Part shown: piece after piece, positions 26,566 to 34,969 of the stretch
How the letters are laid out: every line of letters begins with the position of its first letter
Numbering within the stretch: position 1 is the stretch's first letter
NCBI GenBank assembly: GCA_013140705.1
Contig: JABFSH010000049.1
Coordinates: 1-51,658, forward strand
Length of the DNA stretch: 51,658 bases
Origin: Methylococcaceae bacterium
Lineage (GTDB): Bacteria > Pseudomonadota > Gammaproteobacteria > Methylococcales > Methylomonadaceae
Direction of reading: 5' to 3'
Program-made: the position numbers and the translations under genes
The notes under the pieces: generated by a model
The model's input: only the letters and a program-made list of their open reading frames with translations
Told to the model about the DNA's origin: nothing
Databases searched by the model: none

Positions 26566-27753
26566 ATGGAACCATTTCATAGAATAAGTCGCTTACCTCC
26601 CTACGTTTTTAATATTGTTAACGAACTAAAAGCCAGGGCTCGGGCCGCAGGAGAAGACATCATCGATTTCGGCATGGGTAATCCCGACCAGCCGACACCC
26701 AAGCATATCGTTGATAAAATGCTGGAAGCGACCAAGCGGGAAGATACGCACCGTTATTCCGTGTCCAAAGGCATTCCGCGGCTCAGGCGGGCGATCTGCA
26801 ATTGGTACAAGACGCGTTTTAAAGTGGATCTGGATCCAGAATGCGAAGCCATTGTTACGATTGGCTCCAAGGAAGGTCTTGCGCATCTGGCCTTGGCCAC
26901 ATTGGGTCCTGGCGATATTGTGCTGGTGCCCAATCCGGCGTACCCGATACATCCCTACGGCGTGGTGATTGCCGGTGCCGATTTGCGGCATGTTCCACTG
27001 GTGCCGGGCGTCGATTTCTTTGAAGAATTGCGCAAGGCCATCATTGAGTCATGGCCCAAGCCCAAAATGCTCATCCTTAATTTTCCAGGCAATCCCACCA
27101 CGCAATGCGTGGAACTGGATTTTTTTGAAAAAATCATTGCGCTGGCCAAAGAACACAGTATCTGGGTCGTACACGATATTGCCTATGTTGATCTCGTGTA
27201 TGACGGCTATGCTGCGCCATCGATTCTTCAAGTCGAAGGGGCTAAAGACATTGCCGTGGAGTTTTTCTCCATGTCGAAAAGCTATAACATGCCCGGCTGG
27301 CGAGTCGGTTTTATGTGCGGAAACAAAGAGCTGGTGTCGGCGCTGGCGCGCATCAAATCCTATCTCGATTACGGCACCTTTACACCTATTCAAATTGCCG
27401 CTATCGCTGCGCTTGAAGGTCCTCAGGACTGTGTCCATGAAATTGCCGACATGTATCGTAAACGGCGGGATGTACTGTGTGAGGGGCTAAATGCGGCGGG
27501 ATGGCCCGTCGAAAAGCCCAAGGCGACAATGTTTGTCTGGGCCAAGATTCCCGAAGCTTATCAAACCATGGGATCGCTTGAGTTTTCCAAAAAACTGCTC
27601 CTGGAGGCGAAAGTAGCGGTGGCGCCTGGTATTGGCTTTGGTCAGTATGGCGACGACCATGTTCGATTCGGGTTGATTGAAAATGAGCACAGAACCCGGC
27701 AAGCCGTTCGTGGCATTCGCAATATGATGAAGAAAGACAAGGTTGTAAATTGA
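26566..27753 (+). CDS. alaC: Alanine transaminase AlaC-type
   Basis: This 395-residue class I aminotransferase (PLP-dependent) is of the AlaC group, which converts pyruvate and glutamate to alanine and 2-oxoglutarate. It starts [20 protein letters not shown]. The conserved [53 protein letters not shown] and [14 protein letters not shown] segments are present. The PLP lysine lies in [18 protein letters not shown]. It is followed 37 bases later by hom and then thrC, a common layout in which the three genes form an amino acid operon. Confidence 0.93.
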   Translation: MEPFHRISRLPPYVFNIVNELKARARAAGEDIIDFGMGNPDQPTPKHIVDKMLEATKREDTHRYSVSKGIPRLRRAICNWYKTRFKVDLDPECEAIVTIGSKEGLAHLALATLGPGDIVLVPNPAYPIHPYGVVIAGADLRHVPLVPGVDFFEELRKAIIESWPKPKMLILNFPGNPTTQCVELDFFEKIIALAKEHSIWVVHDIAYVDLVYDGYAAPSILQVEGAKDIAVEFFSMSKSYNMPGWRVGFMCGNKELVSALARIKSYLDYGTFTPIQIAAIAALEGPQDCVHEIADMYRKRRDVLCEGLNAAGWPVEKPKATMFVWAKIPEAYQTMGSLEFSKKLLLEAKVAVAPGIGFGQYGDDHVRFGLIENEHRTRQAVRGIRNMMKKDKVVN

Positions 27754-27790
27754 AACAACTATTCAGCAAATCGTTGGTCGGGAGTTTGAC

Positions 27791-29101
27791 TTGAAACCAG
27801 TAAAAGTGGGTGTGTTAGGTTTGGGTACTGTCGGTGGCGGCACCGTGAACGTGTTAAAGCGCAATGCAGAAGAAATTGCCAGACGAGCAGGGCGTGAAAT
27901 TATCATTACCCGCGCCTCTGCAAAAGATTTGAACAAGCAGCGGATTTGCGACACGAAACATATCAGTTTAACAACCAATCCTCTGGACATCATTAATGAT
28001 CCGGAAATCGACATTGTTCTTGAACTGATCGGTGGCGCAGGCCCGGTCAAGGACATGGTGTTGCAGGCCATTGCCAACGGCAAGCATGTTGTCACAGCCA
28101 ACAAATCACTGATCGCGCTGCACGGTAACGAGATTTTTGCCAAGGCGAGCAAGCAGGGTGTCATTGTCGCGTTTGAGGCCGCGGTTGCCGGTGGCATTCC
28201 GATTATCAAGGCGATTCGTGAAGGCTTAAGCGGAAATCAGATTCAATGGCTGGCCGGAATCATCAACGGTACAGGAAATTTTATTCTGACCGAAATGCGC
28301 GACAAGGGCCGTGATTTTTATGACGTGTTGGCAGAAGCACAGGCATTGGGTTATGCAGAAGCCGATCCGACCTTTGATGTCGAAGGCATTGATGCAGGGC
28401 ATAAACTGACCATTCTGGCTTCGATTGCTTTTGGCATACCCTTGCAATTCGACAAGGTTTACACCGAAGGCATCAGCCAGATCACCCGAATCGATGTTGA
28501 GTACGCAGAGCAACTGGGTTATCGAATCAAGCATTTAGGCATAGCCCGCAAAACCGACACCGGTATTGAATTGCGCGTTCATCCCACTTTAATACCGGAA
28601 CGCCGGTTGATTGCCAATGTTGATGGCGTCATGAATGCTATCGTGGTTAAAGGTGACGCTGTGGGCCCAACCCTATATTATGGTGCCGGTGCCGGTGCAG
28701 AACCGACCGCATCGGCTGTCGTTGCAGATGTCATTGATGTCGTCAGGGCGCTAACCAGTGACCCTGAAAATCGGGTTCCGCATCTGGCTTTTCAGGCCGA
28801 CGCATTAGCCGATATTGCTGTATTGCCGCCTGAAAAATTCAAAACCGCTTACTATCTTCGCCTGCATGCCGAAGATAAACCCGGTGTTTTAGCCGATGTC
28901 ACCAAAATTCTTGCCAACCATCAAATCAGTATTGAAGCCATTATTCAGAAGGAATCATTTGGCGATGAAACGGCAATACCCATTATTATGCTGACGCAAA
29001 CGACATTGGAACAAGAAATGAATGCGGCGATTGCCGAAATTGAAGCATTAAAAACCGTTACCGGTAAAGTGAACCGGATTCGCCTGGAAACATTGAGATA
29101 A
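27791..29101 (+). CDS. hom: Homoserine dehydrogenase
   Basis: Hom reduces aspartate semialdehyde to homoserine for threonine and methionine synthesis. The 436-residue protein is monofunctional, with no aspartokinase domain. It has an N-terminal Rossmann motif VGVLGLGTVGGGTVNVL and ELIGGAGPVKDMVLQAIANG. The catalytic domain has IINGTGNFILTEM, AEADPTFDVEGIDAGHKL. A C-terminal ACT domain begins near YYLRLHAEDKPGVLADV, which normally gives threonine feedback. It begins with TTG at 27791, with GGAG six bases before it. Confidence 0.97.
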   Translation: MKPVKVGVLGLGTVGGGTVNVLKRNAEEIARRAGREIIITRASAKDLNKQRICDTKHISLTTNPLDIINDPEIDIVLELIGGAGPVKDMVLQAIANGKHVVTANKSLIALHGNEIFAKASKQGVIVAFEAAVAGGIPIIKAIREGLSGNQIQWLAGIINGTGNFILTEMRDKGRDFYDVLAEAQALGYAEADPTFDVEGIDAGHKLTILASIAFGIPLQFDKVYTEGISQITRIDVEYAEQLGYRIKHLGIARKTDTGIELRVHPTLIPERRLIANVDGVMNAIVVKGDAVGPTLYYGAGAGAEPTASAVVADVIDVVRALTSDPENRVPHLAFQADALADIAVLPPEKFKTAYYLRLHAEDKPGVLADVTKILANHQISIEAIIQKESFGDETAIPIIMLTQTTLEQEMNAAIAEIEALKTVTGKVNRIRLETLR

Positions 29102-29109
29102 TTGATAAC

Positions 29110-30204
29110 ATGTCTAAATCAAAACATTATACAGGTCTCATCGAGCGTTATAGAGACCGCCTTCCCGTTAGCGCAACAACGCGCATCATCAGCTTGAACG
29201 AAGGTAATACGCCACTGATTCAACTGCAGAATATTCCCAGACTGCTTGGTAAGGCCGTCAATATCTACGTCAAGTTTGAAGGCTTGAATCCAACGGGTTC
29301 ATTTAAAGATCGCGGCATGACGATGGCCGTAACCAAAGCCGTCGAAGCAGGCAGCAAGGCCATCATTTGTGCGTCTACCGGTAATACCTCCGCTTCGGCC
29401 GCCGCCTATGCAGCGCGTGCCGGCATTAAAGCTTTTGTGATTATTCCCGAGGGAAAAATTGCTTTGGGAAAACTGGCGCAAACCTTGATGTACGATGCTA
29501 CCATCATTCAGATTAAAGGCAATTTCGACAAAGGTATGGCACTGGTCAAGGAAGTCGCTGACCATGCGCCGGTGACCATCGTTAACTCCATCAATCCATT
29601 TAGAATCGACGGGCAAAAAACCGCAGCCTTCGAAATTATTGATGATCTGGGTGATGCGCCCGATTATCACTGTCTGCCGGTCGGTAACGCCGGCAACATT
29701 ACGGCTTACTGGAAAGGCTACAATGAATATACCACCAGCACGGACAGTCATCCGGCCGTCACCAGCAAACGTCCCGTCATGTGCGGTTATCAGGCAGCAG
29801 GTGCGGCGCCGTTTCTTGCCGGCAAAATGATTGATAATCCGGAAACCATCGCCACCGCCATCCGCATTGGACATCCGCAATCCTGGGATAAGGCCTGGTC
29901 TGCTCAAAAGGAATCCGGTGGCTGGTTCGACAAGTTCAGCGACGATGAAATATTGGCGGCTCAAAAGATGTTGTCGCAATATGAAGGCATTTTTTGCGAG
30001 CCGGCTTCAGCAACTTCCCTGGCGGGCGCCTGTCATGACATCCGCAGCGGCAAAATTCCCGAAGGCAGTACCATCGTGTGTACTTTAACTGGCGTCGGCC
30101 TGAAAGATCCGGACACGGCAATCAAACAATGTGTAGATTCACAACCGTTAACAATTGAAGCGGAACTGACTGCCGTAAAAAAAGCGATTTTAGACACGAT
30201 GTAA
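29110..30204 (+). CDS. thrC: Threonine synthase
   Basis: ThrC converts O-phosphohomoserine to threonine. The 364-residue PLP enzyme shows LNEGNTPLIQLQNIPRLLG, the lysine motif GLNPTGSFKDRGMTMAVTKA, CASTGNTSASAAAYAARAGI and LPVGNAGNITAYWKGYNEY. The length is that of the short (class with about 350-360 residues) threonine synthases. It begins 8 bases after hom and ends the alaC-hom-thrC unit, with a hairpin at 30270-30307 downstream. Confidence 0.97.
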   Translation: MSKSKHYTGLIERYRDRLPVSATTRIISLNEGNTPLIQLQNIPRLLGKAVNIYVKFEGLNPTGSFKDRGMTMAVTKAVEAGSKAIICASTGNTSASAAAYAARAGIKAFVIIPEGKIALGKLAQTLMYDATIIQIKGNFDKGMALVKEVADHAPVTIVNSINPFRIDGQKTAAFEIIDDLGDAPDYHCLPVGNAGNITAYWKGYNEYTTSTDSHPAVTSKRPVMCGYQAAGAAPFLAGKMIDNPETIATAIRIGHPQSWDKAWSAQKESGGWFDKFSDDEILAAQKMLSQYEGIFCEPASATSLAGACHDIRSGKIPEGSTIVCTLTGVGLKDPDTAIKQCVDSQPLTIEAELTAVKKAILDTM

Positions 30205-30269
30205 AAACCCTGTTATTGCAAAAGTGCAATGCTCCAAATACAGATAGTTACCCGATATAACAAATGACC

Positions 30270-30307
30270 GGAGACTTGTGATTTTCAATTGGAAATTTCA
30301 AGTCTCC
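30270..30307 (+). terminator. Possible terminator after thrC
   Basis: GGAGACTTG and CAAGTCTCC form a 9-bp stem around a 20-base loop that is itself partly paired. Only a short CTTCC follows, so rho-independent stopping is uncertain. Confidence 0.4.
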
Positions 30308-30373
30308 TTCCGCTGCCTTGCCATTTTTGGATAAGGTTTCTCTGCCTGACAGACTTCTGGGACGTGCTGTTTT

Positions 30374-30949
30374 ATGAGCGGGCTTATGTTTCGATTCTAT
30401 TTTCGGCATATTCAACGTGGATTGATGGTTTTGATCATCGGCCATTTGTTGAATGCGTGTACAAGCATGGAATCGCGCTTATCGATTGAGCCCTATATAA
30501 AGGACAAGCAGAAACGAAATGCGGTTGAATGGATGGCAGAACGTTATTGCCGGAAAAAACGGAATTACCCGCAATCACAAGGCGTTAATAAACAGCCTGA
30601 TTTTATTTTCACGACCGATGGTTGTTCCCGAGCGCCGGATGTTCACTGGCTTGCCTGCTGTATTGTACATGATATCTCTTACTGGTGTGGCGGTAGCCAA
30701 ACTGATCGCGCAGCGGCGGATTATTTATTAAAACAATGCGTCACTCATCAGTCAGGCGTCATGGCTAGTGTTTTTTATTCCGGCGTGCGTATGGGCGGTA
30801 CACCCTGGTTGCCAACGCCTTGGCGCTGGGGCTATGGCTGGGATGACTGGCCGCGTGGCTACGAACTTTTGGAACACTCACCAACGGTTTTTGAGCTTAT
30901 GGAAGAGTTAAAAGCAAACCAGGTCATAGAGGAACAATTACAGAAATAG
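30374..30949 (+). CDS. Lipoprotein with phospholipase A2-like active site
   Basis: This 191-residue protein has a hydrophobic segment ending in the lipobox LLNAC (C29), so it should be lipid-anchored after signal peptidase II cleavage. The core is TDGCSRAPDVHW followed by CCIVHDISYWCGG: C95, C96, H99, D100, Y103, C105, which matches the PLA2 motif CCxxHDxxYxCG. This is the catalytic His-Asp pair of prokaryotic secreted PLA2-like proteins. The C-terminus is rich in W, P and G (TPWRWGYGWDDWPRGYELL). An internal ATG at 30386 is an alternative start. It precedes a small membrane protein and an esterase. Confidence 0.6.
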   Translation: MSGLMFRFYFRHIQRGLMVLIIGHLLNACTSMESRLSIEPYIKDKQKRNAVEWMAERYCRKKRNYPQSQGVNKQPDFIFTTDGCSRAPDVHWLACCIVHDISYWCGGSQTDRAAADYLLKQCVTHQSGVMASVFYSGVRMGGTPWLPTPWRWGYGWDDWPRGYELLEHSPTVFELMEELKANQVIEEQLQK

Positions 30950-31057
30950 TCAAGTTCAATGAAGTGGATGAGCGAATCTCTGGCGAATCGGTCATTTATC
31001 AAGATCTCGTGTACTTGTGTTGTTATTATTAATTTAATCAAAAAGTTGGAGTCATTT

Positions 31058-31402
31058 ATGGCAATTCAGGCAGCAGATGAGCCAGGTTCACGGATTATTT
31101 ATGAAGGCTCATTGGACGATGGCGTTACGCTATTTATATATTTCGGATTATTGTCGGTTGTGATTACCATCTGGCGACTCACGGCTAAAAACGTTACGCA
31201 AAGGGAAAAATATATTTTGTTGGGGGCTTGGGGAATTTTGCCGCCGATATGGTTTCTGGTGGAATATTTTTTTATTTTTATTCCTTATGGCGTAAAGGGC
31301 GCGTTTAATTATTTTCAATACGGACAAGGTGTGGCATCGAAAGTCTGGGGAGCGGTTTTTGCACTTATTTCGATTTCACTTTATAGCAGTAAAGACAAGT
31401 AA
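31058..31402 (+). CDS. Small integral membrane protein
   Basis: This protein of 114 residues starts at ATG 31058, supported by GGAG. A longer frame from 30959 lacks a ribosome site and is less likely. Probable membrane segments are near 22-41 (TLFIYFGLLSVVITIW), 51-76 (ILLGAWGILPPIWFLVEYFF) and 93-108 (WGAVFALISISLY). No family is recognised. It lies between the PLA2-like lipoprotein and the hydrolase on the same strand. Confidence 0.6.
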   Translation: MAIQAADEPGSRIIYEGSLDDGVTLFIYFGLLSVVITIWRLTAKNVTQREKYILLGAWGILPPIWFLVEYFFIFIPYGVKGAFNYFQYGQGVASKVWGAVFALISISLYSSKDK

Positions 31403-31452
31403 ACAGTTCAGTCGTCGACGGTCTATTGAAATATTTAAGTTGAGAGGGATGC

Positions 31453-32292
31453 ATGACTGATTTTGATGCCTTTTTTAAGACCAACGATCAGTTGGGTTTA
31501 TATTACAAGTCCACCCGAGCAGAGGCTAATCAAGCAACGATCGTATTTGTGCACGGAGTGGGCGAACATATTGGTCGTTATACAGAGATATTTGAGATAT
31601 TTTCAGACCAGGGTTATAACTGCTTCGGTTTTGATCAGCGTGGCTTTGGACGATCCGAAGGCGAACGTGGGCACATCAATGCCTTTTCAGATTATGTTGA
31701 TGATTTGGAAAAGTTTATCGAAGACATTGTCTGCCCGCAAAGTGATTCGGTCGTTTATTTGTTGGGTCATAGCATGGGAAGCCTTGTGGTTTTGTCCTAT
31801 ATTGGTCGAAATGCAAGGGATATTCAAGGCTTGCTGTTGTTCTCGTGTCCCGTTAGGTTGGCATCTCCATTTGCCAATGTAGGCGGATTAATCGCTGAAT
31901 TGTTGTCGGTCATCAGCACCAAATTAAGCGTGCCCAATTTTATTGATCCCCGGGCGCTATCCAATAATTTAGCCAATATTCAAGCTTTGATTGCTGATCC
32001 TTACGCATTCAATAAAGTCACGATTCAGTGGGTGCTCGAATTTAAGCGGGCCCGAGCGCAAATTACCCAGCATGCACGGAAGGTTAGCGTGCCTGTGATC
32101 ATGCATCATGGTGAAGCGGATACCATTGCTTCACTAAAAGGTGCCAAAGCCTTATTTGAAGCGCTAGGTTCTGCAGATAAAATTTTTATCAGTTATCCGG
32201 GTTTAAAGCATGAGTTGCTGAATCATTACCCTGCTGATCGAGCCAAAGTTTTAGAACAAACCCTTGCTTGGCTTCAGCAACGATTACGTTAA
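31453..32292 (+). CDS. Alpha/beta hydrolase, monoacylglycerol lipase/lysophospholipase type
   Basis: This 279-residue alpha/beta hydrolase resembles PldB/MGL enzymes. The oxyanion motif is VHGVGEHIGRY, and GFDQRGFGRSEG is the typical Gly-Ser-Gly turn. The nucleophile elbow LLGHSMGSLV contains S107. The acid is in MHHGEADTIAS and the histidine in YPGLKHELLNH. It is probably cytosolic or membrane-associated and acts on monoacylglycerols or lysophospholipids. It follows the small membrane protein by 50 bases, so operon membership is plausible. Confidence 0.85.
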   Translation: MTDFDAFFKTNDQLGLYYKSTRAEANQATIVFVHGVGEHIGRYTEIFEIFSDQGYNCFGFDQRGFGRSEGERGHINAFSDYVDDLEKFIEDIVCPQSDSVVYLLGHSMGSLVVLSYIGRNARDIQGLLLFSCPVRLASPFANVGGLIAELLSVISTKLSVPNFIDPRALSNNLANIQALIADPYAFNKVTIQWVLEFKRARAQITQHARKVSVPVIMHHGEADTIASLKGAKALFEALGSADKIFISYPGLKHELLNHYPADRAKVLEQTLAWLQQRLR

Positions 32293-32960
32293 GGATAAGG
32301 CATAAAAATACTTCCCTTGAGGGGAGAGCGAGGCAATTCATCTGTTTGCCTTTTCATAGGTGGTACGCAGTAGAATTTTTGTATTTTTATAGGGTTATAG
32401 GCCATTGATTATACAAATGTAAAAAAGCTGTTTCTTGAGTGCTCTAAACTCCGTTCGGGAGAGCCTTGTCGAAGCGTAATTTTTGGAGGTTCGCCTTAGT
32501 TAATGTGGCAGGCGATAAAGCAGAGGAATTAACGACTGCGTCGTTTGCTTCATTGCAGGCAGAACTGCAACAGTAATTGTTTATTAGTCAGCAAAAATGA
32601 ATGGTGGTGCTGTTTTTTTGTAATGCCGATTAGGAAATTGTTATTGTTATGTAGAGATTGTCAGGAGCACGCGTTTGTGGTTAATAAAATAATAATGACA
32701 TGTATTTTGCTCATTCAGTGAGGATCTATTGATTTATTTTTTTCACTATCTAAAAAGACCGGTAACTATTCACCGAATTCGAATGCAGGGTCGAATTGAT
32801 TCGACTCTTGGACTTGGGATCATGCCGACAAGGCGAATAAATTTGCCCAGTAACAACACGCCACCGAATGGCATCACTAGTTGGTTACACTGAATAGTTA
32901 CAAGATTTGCACAATCGGAGATGAGGAAAATAAACTTGTTTATTTCCGGTTTTCGCTTAG
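32293..32960. other. Gene-poor region with a decayed inverted-repeat element
   Basis: No complete gene is seen. A stretch at 32449-32498 matches the right arm of the element at 6528-6642 with several changes. It is followed by a short open frame ending at 32576 (NVAGDKAEELTTASFASLQA...), possibly the tail of a lost gene. Nothing else could be identified here. Confidence 0.4.
32449..32498 (+). repeat. Decayed copy of the 6528-6642 element (right arm)
   Basis: CTCCGTTCGGGAGAGCCTTG.. and ..TTTTTGGAGGTTCGCCTTA align with the right arm CTCCGTTCGCACTGAGCCTG.. and ..TTTTTAGAGGTTACCTTA. The left arm is absent. Confidence 0.55.
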
Positions 32961-32982
32961 ATTTCAAATCTTGATTTGAAAT
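32961..32982. promoter_or_regulatory. Perfect 22-bp palindrome, probable TetR operator
   Basis: ATTTCAAATC-TT-GATTTGAAAT is a perfect inverted repeat with 10-bp arms, 54 bases before the chosen tetR start at 33037. TetR-family operators are usually such palindromes in the promoter of the regulator and its target operon. Confidence 0.7.
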
Positions 32983-33036
32983 TATCAATTTAAATTACGG
33001 AATGGCTATTCGTGCCTTTCATTGATGTGTAGACGG

Positions 33037-33696
33037 ATGACCGACCTTAAAACCAGATCAGAACTAACGCGTGGTCGACTGTTAACCGCAGCGAGCCGAA
33101 TCTTTGCAGAGAAAGGCTACCAGGAGGCAACCATTGCGGAAATCTGCGACACTGCGAAAACCGATATTGCCTCGGTCGATTATCATTATCGCGATAAGGA
33201 AACACTCTATCTGGAGTCATGGCGCTTTGCGTTCTACCAGGAATTGAAACGATATCCGCCTGACGGCGGTGTGATGCCGGAAGCATCCGCAGAGCAACGC
33301 CCGGCAGGAGGTATCAAATTCTTGATCATGCGTGTAGCTGACGATAATTCGTACTCTCTTGCGATTATTGACAAAGAGATGGCGCAGCCCACCCGTTTGT
33401 TGGCCGATATTCTGGAAAAGGAAATTAATCCTCAGCGTATGCAAATGTTTGTCCTGTTAAAAGAGTGTCTGAGACAAAGTGCCAGTGAACAACAAATCCA
33501 ATATTGCCATGCCAGTATCATGGGGCAATGTTTTCAGTTGTTGCGTCTTAAGCACATGCAAAATATGAGAACCTATCATAATTTATCCGGTAATTTAAAT
33601 GACGTTCATGCATTTTATGATCATGTTATTCAGTTTTCCCTGGCTGGTATAACAGCTATTTGTTCTCAATCCATCAACATTAACAGGTTTGCATGA
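33037..33696 (+). CDS. TetR-family repressor with CerR-type (DUF1956) C-terminal domain
   Basis: This 219-residue regulator starts at ATG 33037 (MTDLKTRSELTRGRLLTAAS). Earlier TTG/ATG codons at 33022 and 33025 are alternatives. The TetR DNA-binding domain is in the first 60 residues, with IFAEKGYQEATIAEICDTAK and SVDYHYRDKETLYLESWRFA. The C-terminal ligand domain resembles CerR (IIDKEMAQPTRLLADILEKE). It heads the efflux operon, overlaps mdtA by 4 bp, and has a perfect palindrome at 32961-32982 as the likely operator. Confidence 0.9.
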   Translation: MTDLKTRSELTRGRLLTAASRIFAEKGYQEATIAEICDTAKTDIASVDYHYRDKETLYLESWRFAFYQELKRYPPDGGVMPEASAEQRPAGGIKFLIMRVADDNSYSLAIIDKEMAQPTRLLADILEKEINPQRMQMFVLLKECLRQSASEQQIQYCHASIMGQCFQLLRLKHMQNMRTYHNLSGNLNDVHAFYDHVIQFSLAGITAICSQSININRFA

Positions 33697-34967
33697 GCCA
33701 AGATTTTCAGCACGATTCAACTCGTAATCCTGGTCGTCGCAAGACTTTTGTCGTCGTTACTTTATTACTGGTACTGACACTCGCTGGCGTCATCACTTTT
33801 TATCTTGAATATACGGCTGCGACGGTGGACCCTAAAAGCGGAGAAAAAGGCGGACGGCATGGATACGGCGAAGAAGACGAACCCGTGGCCGTATCGATTG
33901 AAACGTCCAGTAAAACCGATTTTCCTGTTTATCTGAATGGCTTGGGCACAGTAACCGCCTTGCGTTCAGTGACGGTTCGTCCGCGAGTCGATGGTGAACT
34001 GATACGTGTGACATTTACGGAAGGCCAGTTAGTCAAACAAGGCGATCTGCTGGCGGAAATTGATCCTCGACCCTTTCAAATACAATTGCAGCAGGCTCAA
34101 GGGCAATTGATGCGTGATCAGGCTTTGCTGAAAAATGCGGAGATCGATCGCGCGCGTTACCAGACACTACTGGAGCAGGATTCAATTGCGGCACAACAAA
34201 CCTTGACTCAGGAATCTCAGGTCAAACAATACCGGGGCACTGTTGAAATGGATAGGGCTCAGGTTAATAATGCCAAATTACAGCTGGATTATGCGCGATT
34301 AACGGCACCTATTTCCGGACGGGTGGGTTTGCGGCAAATCGATCAGGGCAACATAGTTCACGCCAATGATGCCAATGGCCTGGTTGTGATTACGCAATTG
34401 CAGCCCATTACGGTGGTTTTTAATCTGCCCGAGGATAAAGTGCAAGCAATCATGAAAAGCTCCCATGCCAACGAGGCCATTCCTATTGTCGCTTATGACC
34501 GCGGGGGTAAAAACCAGATTGCCGAGGGTCAGCTGTTGGCCATTGATAACCAGATTGATGCCACAACAGGCACTATAAAACTGAAGGCGACATTCGACAA
34601 TGCAGACCGGACATTGTTTCCCAATCAGTTCGTCAATATCAGAATGCATCTGGAAACGTTACCGGCGGTGACCGTCGTATCCAGTGCCGCGATTCAGCAC
34701 GATACACAGGGTTCTTTTGTTTACGTCGCCACGCCGGACAATAAAGTTCAGGTGCGTCGGGTCACCTTGGGCCCAACCGAAGCGGACAAGGTCGCCATAC
34801 TCAATAATCTCGATGCAAATGAATCCGTGGTAGTTGAAGGCTTTGACAGGCTTCAGGACGGCAGTCAGGTGGATATTGCCCAAAAAGATGGCGTACCGGT
34901 TGAGGCCAGTCCCGATGCGGTCAATAAGTCGGAAGGCAAACGCCCTAAAAGAGCGCGGCGTTCCTAA
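33693..34967 (+). CDS. mdtA: RND efflux periplasmic adaptor, MdtA type
   Basis: This 424-residue membrane-fusion protein links the inner-membrane RND pump to the outer-membrane channel. It has a hydrophobic N-terminal anchor (about 18-40, [20 protein letters not shown]). The lipoyl half-motifs are [20 protein letters not shown] and [20 protein letters not shown], with a coiled hairpin at about 125-190 between them. The beta-barrel and membrane-proximal domains follow. [20 protein letters not shown] is typical of MdtA. A basic tail (KRPKRARRS) ends the protein. The ATG overlaps the tetR stop. Confidence 0.93.
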   Translation: MSQDFQHDSTRNPGRRKTFVVVTLLLVLTLAGVITFYLEYTAATVDPKSGEKGGRHGYGEEDEPVAVSIETSSKTDFPVYLNGLGTVTALRSVTVRPRVDGELIRVTFTEGQLVKQGDLLAEIDPRPFQIQLQQAQGQLMRDQALLKNAEIDRARYQTLLEQDSIAAQQTLTQESQVKQYRGTVEMDRAQVNNAKLQLDYARLTAPISGRVGLRQIDQGNIVHANDANGLVVITQLQPITVVFNLPEDKVQAIMKSSHANEAIPIVAYDRGGKNQIAEGQLLAIDNQIDATTGTIKLKATFDNADRTLFPNQFVNIRMHLETLPAVTVVSSAAIQHDTQGSFVYVATPDNKVQVRRVTLGPTEADKVAILNNLDANESVVVEGFDRLQDGSQVDIAQKDGVPVEASPDAVNKSEGKRPKRARRS

Positions 34968-34969
34968 AG

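Noticed and set aside
29299-29979. Long open frame antisense to thrC
   Set aside because: It is entirely within a well-conserved threonine synthase gene; codon bias of the sense strand explains the openness.
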